IMG/VR virus record: IMGVR_UViG_3300025466_000012
Location: 1 to 64,000 of that record
DNA: 64,000 nucleotides
Origin: a virus
Strand: one strand, 5' to 3'
A program made the translations under genes and the position numbers. Below are positions 1 to 9,256 of the stretch, in pieces. The notes beneath the pieces are model-generated. The model ran no database searches, had not been told where the DNA came from, and saw nothing but the letters and a program-made list of their open reading frames with translations. Positions within the stretch are counted from its first letter, which is position 1; each line of letters opens with the position of its first letter.

Positions 1-1
1 G

Positions 2-865
2 CCAACTGGCATGACCACAGCAGAATTCTTGGGTGTAGTGGGCGGAGCCAATGCCGGCATCGCTACCAGCTCGTATCCAGTGGTGCAAATCACAGCCAAC
101 GTGAACGGTCAGCAAGGCAATGCCTATATCATTACACAAAAAGGTCAGACCAAATACCTGGTTTCGGGCGAAGACTCGGTCACAGCCGGTTCATTTACTC
201 CGGGTTTTTCATATCAGATCCAGAGCCTGGGCAATACCAACTGGACCACGATTGGCGCCGGAATCAATCCGCAAGTGGGTCAGGTGTTTACGGCCAACGG
301 CGTGGGTGCTGGTACAGGCACAGCATCAGATGCTGGCCAATGTGTCTTGGTGGCCAACGCCACAATCACCAGCGGACAAATGAACATGATATTCAATGCC
401 AACGGTGGATCGGCTTATGCCAGCCGCCTTACAAACAAATACATCTGGGATGCTTCAAACACTCGCTATGCCGTGAACTTCTTTGTGGCAGGTACCACGA
501 CTCCGCTGTCGTTGGCCAACGTCACAATCACCGGCAATGCCGGCACATTCACTTGCTCCAACACCAATATTGGTTTGGGCGAACTGATCACAGTCAGCGG
601 CGCACTGAGCAACGTGGCCACAGGTACAATTTCTGGTTACAGCAATCCAACCATTTATTATGTGACCAACACCAACGGCACAAACACATTCACCTTGAGC
701 ACCACAGAAGGTGGCGCTAATATTGTGACAGGTACTGGTAACACAACTGGCTTGACATTCAGCACATCAAGTTCAACCACGTTCAAATCGGGAGCAGATC
801 CAGTGACCTGGACCAACGGCACCGGCAACTTGACTCTGGCACAGGTACAGAATTACACATCATAA
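2..865 (+). CDS. Virion structural protein, C-terminal part (gene runs in from the left edge)
   Basis: The reading frame is open from base 2, so the gene starts outside the window; the first ATG (base 11) is probably internal. The protein is rich in Thr, Asn, Gly and Val and has no catalytic motif. Near residues 58-100 it carries a module common in phage structural proteins (Y-x-I-x-S-L-G-N-T-N-W-T followed by V-F-T-A-N-G-x-G-x-G-T-G-T-A). The remainder looks like stacked beta-strand repeats (I-T-V-S-G-A, T-N-G-T-N-T-F-T-L). Placement directly upstream of a large fibre cassette suggests a tail-fibre or baseplate-wedge component. The exact role is not recognised. Confidence 0.75.
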   Translation, partial: PTGMTTAEFLGVVGGANAGIATSSYPVVQITANVNGQQGNAYIITQKGQTKYLVSGEDSVTAGSFTPGFSYQIQSLGNTNWTTIGAGINPQVGQVFTANGVGAGTGTASDAGQCVLVANATITSGQMNMIFNANGGSAYASRLTNKYIWDASNTRYAVNFFVAGTTTPLSLANVTITGNAGTFTCSNTNIGLGELITVSGALSNVATGTISGYSNPTIYYVTNTNGTNTFTLSTTEGGANIVTGTGNTTGLTFSTSSSTTFKSGADPVTWTNGTGNLTLAQVQNYTS

Positions 866-899
866 AAAACGGGCAAGAGCTTGCAACCGCAGGCTCGCC

Positions 900-907
900 T
901 ATAAATA
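900..907 (+). promoter_or_regulatory. T4-type late promoter TATAAATA
   Basis: Exact match to the T4 late consensus TATAAATA, 22 bases before the GTG start of the giant fibre gene at 930, with an AGGAG ribosome site between. The match is seen; use by a gp55-type sigma is inferred. Confidence 0.75.
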
Positions 908-929
908 GTAATACTAACAGGAGACTACC

Positions 930-3900
930 GTGGCCGTCACAAGAATAAAAAACAACCAAATCACTGATGCAATATCAGGAAATAGCATTGTTGGTATCAA
1001 TGCCAACACCAAGATACAGGACCACAGTATAACGTCGATCAAATTGTCCAACAACCTAACCTATGGTAGCGATCTTACCATCACAGGTAATCTGAGCGTG
1101 ACTGGTACTACTACAGCAGTCGACACTACATACACCAATATCCAAGATCCGTTGATTGTATTGGCAGACGGACAGACCACAGGAAGTCCAACTGTGGACA
1201 TTGGCTATATCGGTCTACGTGGAAACCAAGCCAACATTGCTCTCATCTGGAATGAGGCCAACAGCACTTTTGCTGCTACCTATACCAACAGCGGTGTAAA
1301 CGACGACACGATTGTTGCTATCAACAGCTATGCCGACTTCAAGGCCAACAATGTAAACACCGTGACTGATGTTAGTGCTGGTGGTAACGTAACAAGTGGC
1401 AATGTAAATGTGACCACTAATGTAAGTGCCGGCGGCAATGTTACAGCTGCTACCAATGTAAGTGCTGGCAGCAACGTACTGGCCAATACCGATGTAAGTG
1501 CTGGTGGTAACGTAACAGGTGGCAATGTAAATGTGACCACTAATGTAAGTGCCGGCGGCAATATATACGGTGCAAATTTTGCAACAACAGGTTCGGGTGG
1601 CAATATCACCGGAGCCAATGTTATTTCTGCAACCACAATAACAACCACTGGCGATGTCAGTGCAGGTGGCAATATCATTGCTGGTGTCAATGTCAGCGTA
1701 GGCGGAAACGTCTCAGTTGCTGGCAACATCACGGCCACTGGTAATGTTGGCACAAATCAGTACCTGTTTGGTGACGGTTATTATATCAGCAACATCAATG
1801 CTGGCAACGTGTCTTCAACAAAAATATTCAATGGTGGCAGTTATGCCAACATAGCCGCCACTGACGGCAACTTGGTAGTGGCTGTTGGCAGTAGTTCAAA
1901 CATAGTGGCCACATTCTACGACACTGGTATCAACACCAACGGCAATCTCAGTGCCAGTGGTAATATACTAGCCGGAACCAATGTAAGTGCTGGTGGTAAC
2001 GTAACGGGTGGCAATGTAACTGCTACTACCAATGTATCAGCAGGTGGCAATGTTTTAGCCAATACAGATGTAAGTGCTGGTGGCAATGTAACAGGTGGCA
2101 ATGTAACTGCTACTACTAATGTAAGTGCTGGCAGCAATGTTCTTGCTAACACTGATGTGTCAGCAGGTGGTAACGTAACAGGTGGCAATGTAACTGCTAC
2201 TACTAATGTAAGTGCTGGCAGCAATGTTTTAGCCAATACAGATGTAAGTGCTGGTGGTAACGTGTTTGGTGGCAATGTAACTGCCACAACCAACGTTTCA
2301 GCTGGCAGCAATGTGCTTGCTAATACCGATGTGTCAGCAGGCGGAAACGTAACTGGCGGCAATGTAACTGCTACAACCAACGTTTCAGCTGGCAGCAATG
2401 TAATTGCAGGTACAGACGTTAGTGCAGGCGGTAACGTATTGGCTTACAACAGTGTTTCTGCTAACGGAAATATAGCAGGTGATAATATAATTGCTGGCAC
2501 TACCATTTCATCAGGTGGCAACATACAGGCTTATGGCACTGTAACAGCTGGTGGTAACATACAGTCCAATCAAAATGTACAGGCTTACCAAGACGTTAGT
2601 GCTGGTGGTAATATAATTGCAAACTTCAACGTAACTGCTACAGGCAACGTAACCGGTGGTAACGTAAATGCCACAACTGATGTGTCAGCAGGAGCCAACG
2701 TGGTTGGTGGCAACATAGTCACTCAAGGTACTATCACAGCCACAGGTACACTACAAGCCGGTAACATAATCACTGGCGGTTATGTGACTGCTACAGGTAA
2801 CGTACAAGCCGGTAATATCAACACAGCAGGTGATGTAAGTGCCACAGCCAATGTAAATTCAGGCAATGTAAACAGCGTCACGATCAGTGCTAGCGGTGCA
2901 GTGTACGGAGCCAACATCAACAGCAACTATCTCTACAGTGCCAACAGCAGTTTGGTTATCAGTGCAGTGGGTACCAATAGCGGTATCAGCATATTCACCA
3001 ACGGTACAGGCAACATTGGTGTAGGTAACGCCTATATCAACAACTTGGCCAATCCGCAACAGGCACAAGATGCGGCCACCAAGTACTATGTTGACAGTGC
3101 AGTACAAGGTCTAGCAGTCAAAACTTCTGTGAGTGTGAGCGAAGTTTCTACATTGGCCAATGTGGCCAATGTGACCAATGTGGCATACTTTAATGGAACA
3201 GCCGGAGTTGGTGCCACATTGACTGTGACCAGTACAGCTCAAATCAGCCTGGACGGTGTTGATCTCAGCACATTGCCGGCCAATGCCAGAGTATTGATCC
3301 AGAATGAAACTGGATCTGGTGCCAACGATACCAATGCTGCCTGGAACGGTATCTATTACATATCAACCAACAGTCCAACCAGCACTGTGTTTACACGCAG
3401 TTTGGACATGGACACACCAAGCCAATTCTACGGTGCATTTACCTTTGTTGAAGATGGTACTGTGTATAAAGCATCAGGTTGGGTATGTACCAACACTGCT
3501 GATGCCACTCCGATCACGATTGGTACTACCGCCGTTACCTGGAGTCAGTTCTCAGGTGCGGGTGCTTACACACAAGGCAACGGTATCGCAATCACAGGTA
3601 CAGTAATCAGTACTAGAATCAACACTGGCAATTTGCAATATGATGGTAGCGGAAACCTACAGGTATCCAGCTATGCCAATTTGACTTATCCAAATATTGG
3701 GTCAGCAACTGGTACCACATTGAGCTTGACCGGTAATTTAGTTGCCAGCGCAATTGGTTCAACCGACAGCATGAGTGCTGCTGGTAACGTTTATGCAGCC
3801 AATATCAGCACCAGCGGCAACGTGTTTGCTGTGGCCAACATAACTGGTGGCAACTTGTTGACTGGCAACATTGTGAGTGCTGGTGGTAATGTTATTGGTA

Positions 3901-5942
3901 GCAACTTGTTGACCACTGGATATGTCAGCGCAACTGGCAACCTGTACAGTGGTAATCTCAGCTTGTCGGGCAATGTGTCCAGCGACATAAAAATGTTGGG
4001 CAACATTACCGCAGGTGGTTACATAACTGCGGTTGGTAACATCAGCGGCGGCAACGTAAACACTAGCATTGTTTCAGCCAGCGGTAACGTGTACTCGGCC
4101 AATGTATTGGCCACAGGCGATATTATTCCTACCGCGGCCAACACATACAATTTGGGTAACGCAACCAATAACTGGCAGAGTTTGTATCTAAGCGGAAGTA
4201 CCATTTACTTGGGCAACATCCAGCTCAAGCAAACCACAACAAATACTTTCAGCGTAACAACCAGCGATGGTACTACACCAGCTAATTTTGCTACCAACAA
4301 CATCAGTGCTGCAGGAAATGTCAGTGCTGGTGGCAATGTATTGGCCAATGTCAATGTAAGTGCTGCTGCCAATGTGTATGGTAACAACATTTCAGCCACA
4401 ACCAACGTGTTGGGCGGCAATGTTTATGCGACCAACAACATCACAGCTGGTGGTAATGTTCTTGCTACCACAGACATAAGTGCCGGTGGTAATGTTCTTG
4501 CTACCACAGACATAAGTGCCGGTGGCAATCTAATTGGTGCAAATGTCAATGTCAACTATGTCAATGCCAACAACAATATCAGCGCAGGTGGCAACATTAC
4601 AGGTGCCAATTTTACAACAACTGGTTCACAAGGCAACATCACAGGTGCCAATGTAATCAGCGGTGTAACTTTGACAGCCAGTGGCAATATCTACGCAAAC
4701 GGCAGTATCACTGCTGTTGGTAACATTGGATCTGGTCAATACTTGTTTGGTGACGGTTATTATATCAGCAATATCAATGCTGGCAACGTGGCCACAACCA
4801 AGATCTTTAATGGCAACAGCTACGCTAACGTGGCTGCAACCAACGGTAATGTCACAATTGGTGTAAACAGTAATTTGGTTGCTACATTTTACAATACCGG
4901 AGTCAGTGTAGCTGGTAACATACAAACCAATGCGTTTGTGCTTGGTGCCAACTTGAGTCTGAGTGGTAATGTTGACGGTGCACTCAATGTGGGTGGCAAT
5001 GTGACTGGTGTTAACTTGATAGCAGTTACTGATGTCACAGCAGGTGGTAATGTAAATGCCAGTGCAGTTGGTGTACAAACCACTGTCAGTGCAGGTGGCA
5101 ACATTTATGGTGCCAATCTAGCAATTACTGGATATGGAACAGTGTCAACGGGTGGTAATATAATCGCTGATATCAACATCAGTGCTGGCGCCAATGTTAT
5201 CGCAGGCAATGTGCGCACAGGTGGATTGATTAGTTCGGTTGGTAATATCACAGCTGGCACTTTGCTTTATGTAGATACCACAGACGGCACAGTGTTGATT
5301 GGTAACAACACACCAGTATCCAGTTCGATCTTGACCTTGAACAGCACTACCAGCTTTGTGGTACCAACTGGTAACACTGTACAACGTCCAGCAACAGGTT
5401 ATACAGGTATGGTGCGTTTCAATACCAGCCAGAACAATCTGGAAGTGTACGACAATGCACAATGGAGTCCGGTGGGTTCAACCACGTTTACTGTAATCTC
5501 AGATCAACAGTTTGCTGGTGATGGCGCAACAGTGAACTTTACACTGGGCAGCACACAAACTACCAACAGTTGCTTGGTCAGTATCAACGGTGTGGTACAA
5601 ATTCCAACCCTGGCTTATGCTGTGTCTGGAACCTACCCAACCTGTGTGCTCACATTCACAGAAGCTCCAGAAAGCGGTGACGTGATTGACGTAAGAGAAA
5701 TCACAACCACGGTGACCTTGTATGAATTGGCCAGTACCAGTGGCAATGCCAGTGTAAGCGTAAGCAACACCAGCGCCGAAGTGGACATCAAGGGTAATTT
5801 GGTAACTACTCTGAGTGCAAGTGCTCCGGCTCTGACTACCAACGCAACCATGAGCTTCCAGTTGGTCAACAACACCACTCTAGCATTTGTGGTGCGTGGC
5901 ACAGACGGCGTGACAAGAACTGCTACTGTGACGCTGGCTTAA
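930..5942 (+). CDS. Giant repetitive tail-fibre protein (1670 aa)
   Basis: Starts at GTG behind AGGAG. Residues about 45-120 hold a fibre module (G-N-L-S-V-x-G-T-T then D-P-L-I-V-L-A) that recurs in the fibre genes at 8501, 10144 and 13561. Most of the rest is short G-N-V/G-N-I units such as V-S-A-G-G-N-V, each a probable beta-helix or beta-prism turn. A Y-L-F-G-D-G-Y-Y-I-S-N block occurs twice (about residues 275 and 1270). Residues about 720-880 contain a W-N-G-I-Y-Y...T-R-S-x-D module shared with the next gene. The C-terminus has the common phage motif Q-R-P-A-T-G-Y-T-G-M-V-R-F-N and a beta-rich end. Likely a trimeric adhesion fibre; the receptor cannot be told. Confidence 0.85.
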   Translation: MAVTRIKNNQITDAISGNSIVGINANTKIQDHSITSIKLSNNLTYGSDLTITGNLSVTGTTTAVDTTYTNIQDPLIVLADGQTTGSPTVDIGYIGLRGNQANIALIWNEANSTFAATYTNSGVNDDTIVAINSYADFKANNVNTVTDVSAGGNVTSGNVNVTTNVSAGGNVTAATNVSAGSNVLANTDVSAGGNVTGGNVNVTTNVSAGGNIYGANFATTGSGGNITGANVISATTITTTGDVSAGGNIIAGVNVSVGGNVSVAGNITATGNVGTNQYLFGDGYYISNINAGNVSSTKIFNGGSYANIAATDGNLVVAVGSSSNIVATFYDTGINTNGNLSASGNILAGTNVSAGGNVTGGNVTATTNVSAGGNVLANTDVSAGGNVTGGNVTATTNVSAGSNVLANTDVSAGGNVTGGNVTATTNVSAGSNVLANTDVSAGGNVFGGNVTATTNVSAGSNVLANTDVSAGGNVTGGNVTATTNVSAGSNVIAGTDVSAGGNVLAYNSVSANGNIAGDNIIAGTTISSGGNIQAYGTVTAGGNIQSNQNVQAYQDVSAGGNIIANFNVTATGNVTGGNVNATTDVSAGANVVGGNIVTQGTITATGTLQAGNIITGGYVTATGNVQAGNINTAGDVSATANVNSGNVNSVTISASGAVYGANINSNYLYSANSSLVISAVGTNSGISIFTNGTGNIGVGNAYINNLANPQQAQDAATKYYVDSAVQGLAVKTSVSVSEVSTLANVANVTNVAYFNGTAGVGATLTVTSTAQISLDGVDLSTLPANARVLIQNETGSGANDTNAAWNGIYYISTNSPTSTVFTRSLDMDTPSQFYGAFTFVEDGTVYKASGWVCTNTADATPITIGTTAVTWSQFSGAGAYTQGNGIAITGTVISTRINTGNLQYDGSGNLQVSSYANLTYPNIGSATGTTLSLTGNLVASAIGSTDSMSAAGNVYAANISTSGNVFAVANITGGNLLTGNIVSAGGNVIGSNLLTTGYVSATGNLYSGNLSLSGNVSSDIKMLGNITAGGYITAVGNISGGNVNTSIVSASGNVYSANVLATGDIIPTAANTYNLGNATNNWQSLYLSGSTIYLGNIQLKQTTTNTFSVTTSDGTTPANFATNNISAAGNVSAGGNVLANVNVSAAANVYGNNISATTNVLGGNVYATNNITAGGNVLATTDISAGGNVLATTDISAGGNLIGANVNVNYVNANNNISAGGNITGANFTTTGSQGNITGANVISGVTLTASGNIYANGSITAVGNIGSGQYLFGDGYYISNINAGNVATTKIFNGNSYANVAATNGNVTIGVNSNLVATFYNTGVSVAGNIQTNAFVLGANLSLSGNVDGALNVGGNVTGVNLIAVTDVTAGGNVNASAVGVQTTVSAGGNIYGANLAITGYGTVSTGGNIIADINISAGANVIAGNVRTGGLISSVGNITAGTLLYVDTTDGTVLIGNNTPVSSSILTLNSTTSFVVPTGNTVQRPATGYTGMVRFNTSQNNLEVYDNAQWSPVGSTTFTVISDQQFAGDGATVNFTLGSTQTTNSCLVSINGVVQIPTLAYAVSGTYPTCVLTFTEAPESGDVIDVREITTTVTLYELASTSGNASVSVSNTSAEVDIKGNLVTTLSASAPALTTNATMSFQLVNNTTLAFVVRGTDGVTRTATVTLA
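2013..2447 (+). repeat. 87-bp in-frame repeat array in the fibre gene
   Basis: The sequence beginning AATGTAACTGC recurs at 2013, 2100, 2187, 2274 and 2361, spaced exactly 87 bases (29 residues). Copies differ mainly by synonymous changes and one GSN/GGN switch. It encodes N-V-T-A-T-T, N-V-S-A-G-x, N-V-L-A-N-T, D-V-S-A-G-G and N-V-T-G-G units. Confidence 0.9.
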
Positions 5943-5959
5943 TAGCTGCAACGCTCTAG

Positions 5960-5991
5960 AAAAAATAGGACTCCTGGAGTTCTATTTTTTT
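5960..5991 (+). terminator. Rho-independent terminator, probably bidirectional
   Basis: A-rich left arm (A6-TAGGACTCC) pairs with GGAGTTCTA-T7, allowing one G-T pair, with a very short loop. It lies just after the giant fibre gene. The A-run and T-run make it usable in both directions. Confidence 0.8.
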
Positions 5992-6023
5992 GACTAAATA
6001 CTGTCAATAAAAGGTAAAACAAT

Positions 6024-8492
6024 ATGGCCCTGACCAAACCACGTGCGTATCAAATCTATGATATAGATTACAAACAGGCCACTCGTGTGGTCACTGTGAC
6101 CAACATAACATCGTTGACCACTGCGGCCCCTAACAATGTTGATGGCGTCATGCTGTCAGTCAACGACAGAGTCTTGGTTACCGGACAGACTGATCAAAGC
6201 CAAAACGGTATCTATGTGATAGTCACTACCGGTTCTGGGTCAAATGGCGTCTGGGCCCGCAGCAACGATACCAATGCCACTGGCGAATTGCTGGCCGGTA
6301 CCATAGTCATGGTTACCGAAGGTGTGATCTACGCCGACACACAATGGAAACTGATCACTGACAATCCAATCACGATTGGAACCACGTCTCTGGTATTCAC
6401 ACAGAACTACTATGCCAATGTGCTACATGCCGGTACCAGCAATGTCACGGTATACAGCAATGCCAATGTGGCCATAACAGCCGCAGGAATAGCCAATGTG
6501 GCCACCGTGGCCACAGATGGTGTGTACGTGATTGGCAATGTGAGTGCCAGTGGCAATATCGCCGGCAACTACATTTTAGGTAACGGTTACGATCTTACTG
6601 GCCTGGCCAATGTGACGTTTGCCAATGCACCTCCTACATCAAACTTGGTCATTGGTGACACCTGGATTGACAGCACAAGTGGTTTGCAATACATTTGGTT
6701 CAACGACGTCACTGGCAATGTATGGGCCGAAATGGAAGCCCAAACTGCCTATTCGTCAACTGGCTATGCCAATCTTACTACCAATACCTTAAACACACAG
6801 ATTCTCTACAACAGTGCCAATGCTATCATTGGTAGCAATGCTTTGACCTTTGACGGCACCACTGTCAGCGTGACCGGTATCACAGTCAATGCCAATCTCA
6901 GTATCACCGGCAATACCATACAGAGTACAGCATCCAACGCCAATCTTACCATCACCACCACAGGATCTGCGGCCTATGTGAACATGACCGGCCAATTTGG
7001 AGTCTATAGCTCGGGCGGCAATAGACTGTTACAGACTGTGAGTGACACTGTTAATTTTTACACCCCTATACTGAATTCTTTGGACAGTGCTATCGATATC
7101 ATTGGCACGCCCGATGGCAACATTATTCCAGTCAACAACACCGGTGTCATGTTGCACATTACCGGTCAACCCACATTGCCGTCCAGGATCTACAACGATG
7201 CTGCCAACAGCTATGCGGCCTTTATTGGTCGTGCCATCAACGGCAATGTGAACGCACCCACACAGATCACGGCCGGTCAGACCGTGGCTCGATTTGCAGC
7301 ACAGCCCTATGCCAACGGTGCTTATCCGTCGATCAGTACCACACGCATAGACATGGTGGCCACCGAGACACAGACCACAGCCAATGCAGGAAGCCAGATT
7401 ACATTTTGGACCACGCCACAAGGATCTAATGTCGTAACACAAGTAATGAGTCTTACTCAGGCCAATCTCAGCGTCACTGGTAATATCATAACATTGAGTA
7501 ATGTGGTTACCAACAATATTGTTGCTTTATCTGGGGGTAACATATATCACGCGGGTAATTTATTGCCGACGGCTAATACATACAGTCTGGGCTTGCCAAC
7601 TGTGCCTTGGGCAAATGCCTACTTTGGACCCAGCTCCATTACTATTCTTTCAGGCGACAGCAACGTTGCTAACGCTGTAATTATCGAGAATTTAAGCGGC
7701 AATACTATAATTAACACTGGCGGGTTTATTATCAATGGCAATGGCGTTCCCGTATTCCGAGTTGAGGCCTTAACCGGACAAGTGTATTCCAACGCAAAAA
7801 CCATTATTCAAAACACAACTGACTCTGCTAATACCACTTCGGGATCATTACAAACAGCCGGTGGTGCTGGCATAGCCAAAAATCTTTATGTTGGTGGCAA
7901 TACCAATATTGCTGGCAACTTATCTGTTAGTGGAACAACAACCTATGCTTCAATTATTGGAAATGTTGTATCCGCATCGGGCAACGTTTATATTGCTGGA
8001 AATTTAAGTGTTGGCGGAACTGTTAATTTTGTTCCGGCTACTTACGGTACATTTGCCAACACATCTAGTATTACCGCTGCAACCAACAACACTCCTGCTG
8101 TTATTTTATGGAATACTGCCATAGCTAATTCAGGAGTAACTTACAGCGCAGGAAATAGTCGCATTATTGTAACTAAAACAGGGACTTACAATTTTACATA
8201 TACAGCAATGTTTAATGGCAATGGTGGATCGCCCACAGGATATGTTTGGTTAAGACTTAACGGTACTGATGTAGCTAACAGTATGGCCACTGGATCAACA
8301 ACAGGTACGGTACAAGTAGTTATAAGCGGTGGAGCACCTATCAGTATTACTGCTAATCAATACGTGGAGGTAGTGTGGGCCGTAGATAATAAAACCAATG
8401 GAAATTTAGTATCGTTTGCTGCCAATAGTGGAGGATTTACTCATCCAGCAAGTCCATCTGTAACTTTAACAGTAATGCCCACAGGAGTATAA
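6024..8492 (+). CDS. Tail-fibre protein with C1q/TNF-like C-terminal domain (822 aa)
   Basis: Residues 1-135 form a phage fibre module (R-V-L-V-T-G-Q-T, Q-N-G-I-Y-V-I, W-A-R-S-N-D, I-T-I-G-T-T-S-L-V-F) also present inside the preceding gene. A middle part of N-V/N-L repeats follows. The last about 145 residues (P-A-T-Y-G-T-F-A-N onward, with G-T-Y-N-F-T-Y-T-A, G-Y-V-W-L-R-L-N-G and V-E-V-V-W-A-V) resemble a C1q/TNF-like jelly roll, a fold often used as a fibre tip. From about base 7480 the DNA turns visibly more AT-rich with different codon choice, suggesting the tip was exchanged by recombination. The domain call is by eye. Confidence 0.8.
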   Translation: MALTKPRAYQIYDIDYKQATRVVTVTNITSLTTAAPNNVDGVMLSVNDRVLVTGQTDQSQNGIYVIVTTGSGSNGVWARSNDTNATGELLAGTIVMVTEGVIYADTQWKLITDNPITIGTTSLVFTQNYYANVLHAGTSNVTVYSNANVAITAAGIANVATVATDGVYVIGNVSASGNIAGNYILGNGYDLTGLANVTFANAPPTSNLVIGDTWIDSTSGLQYIWFNDVTGNVWAEMEAQTAYSSTGYANLTTNTLNTQILYNSANAIIGSNALTFDGTTVSVTGITVNANLSITGNTIQSTASNANLTITTTGSAAYVNMTGQFGVYSSGGNRLLQTVSDTVNFYTPILNSLDSAIDIIGTPDGNIIPVNNTGVMLHITGQPTLPSRIYNDAANSYAAFIGRAINGNVNAPTQITAGQTVARFAAQPYANGAYPSISTTRIDMVATETQTTANAGSQITFWTTPQGSNVVTQVMSLTQANLSVTGNIITLSNVVTNNIVALSGGNIYHAGNLLPTANTYSLGLPTVPWANAYFGPSSITILSGDSNVANAVIIENLSGNTIINTGGFIINGNGVPVFRVEALTGQVYSNAKTIIQNTTDSANTTSGSLQTAGGAGIAKNLYVGGNTNIAGNLSVSGTTTYASIIGNVVSASGNVYIAGNLSVGGTVNFVPATYGTFANTSSITAATNNTPAVILWNTAIANSGVTYSAGNSRIIVTKTGTYNFTYTAMFNGNGGSPTGYVWLRLNGTDVANSMATGSTTGTVQVVISGGAPISITANQYVEVVWAVDNKTNGNLVSFAANSGGFTHPASPSVTLTVMPTGV

Positions 8493-8500
8493 AATAAATC

Positions 8501-9253
8501 ATGGCCATCTTATCATTTCCAACTTCGCCAACCCTAAATCAAACCTATACTTTTGGTACCAAGACCTGGATCTGGACCGGGTTGGCGTGGAAGCTACAGA
8601 CGCAGGGTGCTATCAACAACGTTCCAATTGGCAACGCTATTGCCAGTACCGGTGCATTTACCACTGTAACAGCGGCCAGTTTCACCGGCGGTGTGGTGTC
8701 AATTACCGGCAACGTAACCGGCAGCAATGTACAAGGTGGCGGAGTCATATTGACCGGCAACACCATTGGTGGTCCCGACCAACTGACCATAACCACCGCC
8801 AACACGGTGATTTCAGGCAATCTGTATGTGCAGGGCAACACTACGTTTGTCAGTGCCAACAATGTGACCACCAACAGCCTGCTGTTGCAGTTGGCCAACA
8901 ACGTGACCTTGCCGACCCTGGCCAACGGTGCTGGCATCACGGTTGGAGCCACTGGCAACACCATTACCAGCATGCTGTACAACAGCGTCAGCAACACTTG
9001 GAATTTTGCTACCGGACTCAGTGTCAACGGCAATGTGATATCCAGCAATTTTGCCACAGCTGGTCGTGTGTCGGCCACCGGCAATGTGACCGGTAACAAT
9101 GTGGTTGCTGTGGCAGGATTTTTGGGCAACAACATCAGTGTGTCTGGCAACGTGACCCTGGGCAACCGACTGGATTGGACCAGCAATGGCAACAGCGCAG
9201 TCTATCAGGTCTACAATGCCAGCACTGGTAGTCTCGACACTATTTTTGGATAA
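8501..9253 (+). CDS. Short tail-fibre protein (250 aa)
   Basis: Begins with F-P-T-S-P-T-L-N-Q-T-Y and W-I-W-T-G-L-A-W-K-L, a short N-terminal module common in phage fibre proteins and likely the attachment end. Residues about 105-175 repeat the G-N-L-Y-V-x-G-N-T-T-F-V / L-x-L-Q-L-A-N-N-V module seen in the neighbouring fibres, followed by G-N-V repeats. Ends in S-L-D-T-I-F-G, close to the S-I-D-F-T-F-G end of the 922-residue fibre, so the two share a C-terminal cap. It starts 8 bases after the previous gene and is probably co-transcribed with it. Confidence 0.75.
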   Translation: MAILSFPTSPTLNQTYTFGTKTWIWTGLAWKLQTQGAINNVPIGNAIASTGAFTTVTAASFTGGVVSITGNVTGSNVQGGGVILTGNTIGGPDQLTITTANTVISGNLYVQGNTTFVSANNVTTNSLLLQLANNVTLPTLANGAGITVGATGNTITSMLYNSVSNTWNFATGLSVNGNVISSNFATAGRVSATGNVTGNNVVAVAGFLGNNISVSGNVTLGNRLDWTSNGNSAVYQVYNASTGSLDTIFG

Positions 9254-9256
9254 TGC

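Noticed and set aside
2013-2447. Regular repeat spacing looking like a CRISPR array
   Set aside because: The repeats are in frame, have no unique spacers, the whole unit is repeated, and no cas genes are near.
5993-6000. ACTAAATA before 6024 as a late promoter
   Set aside because: Two departures from NATAAATA in the most conserved part and directly after a terminator T-run. Possible but not supported.
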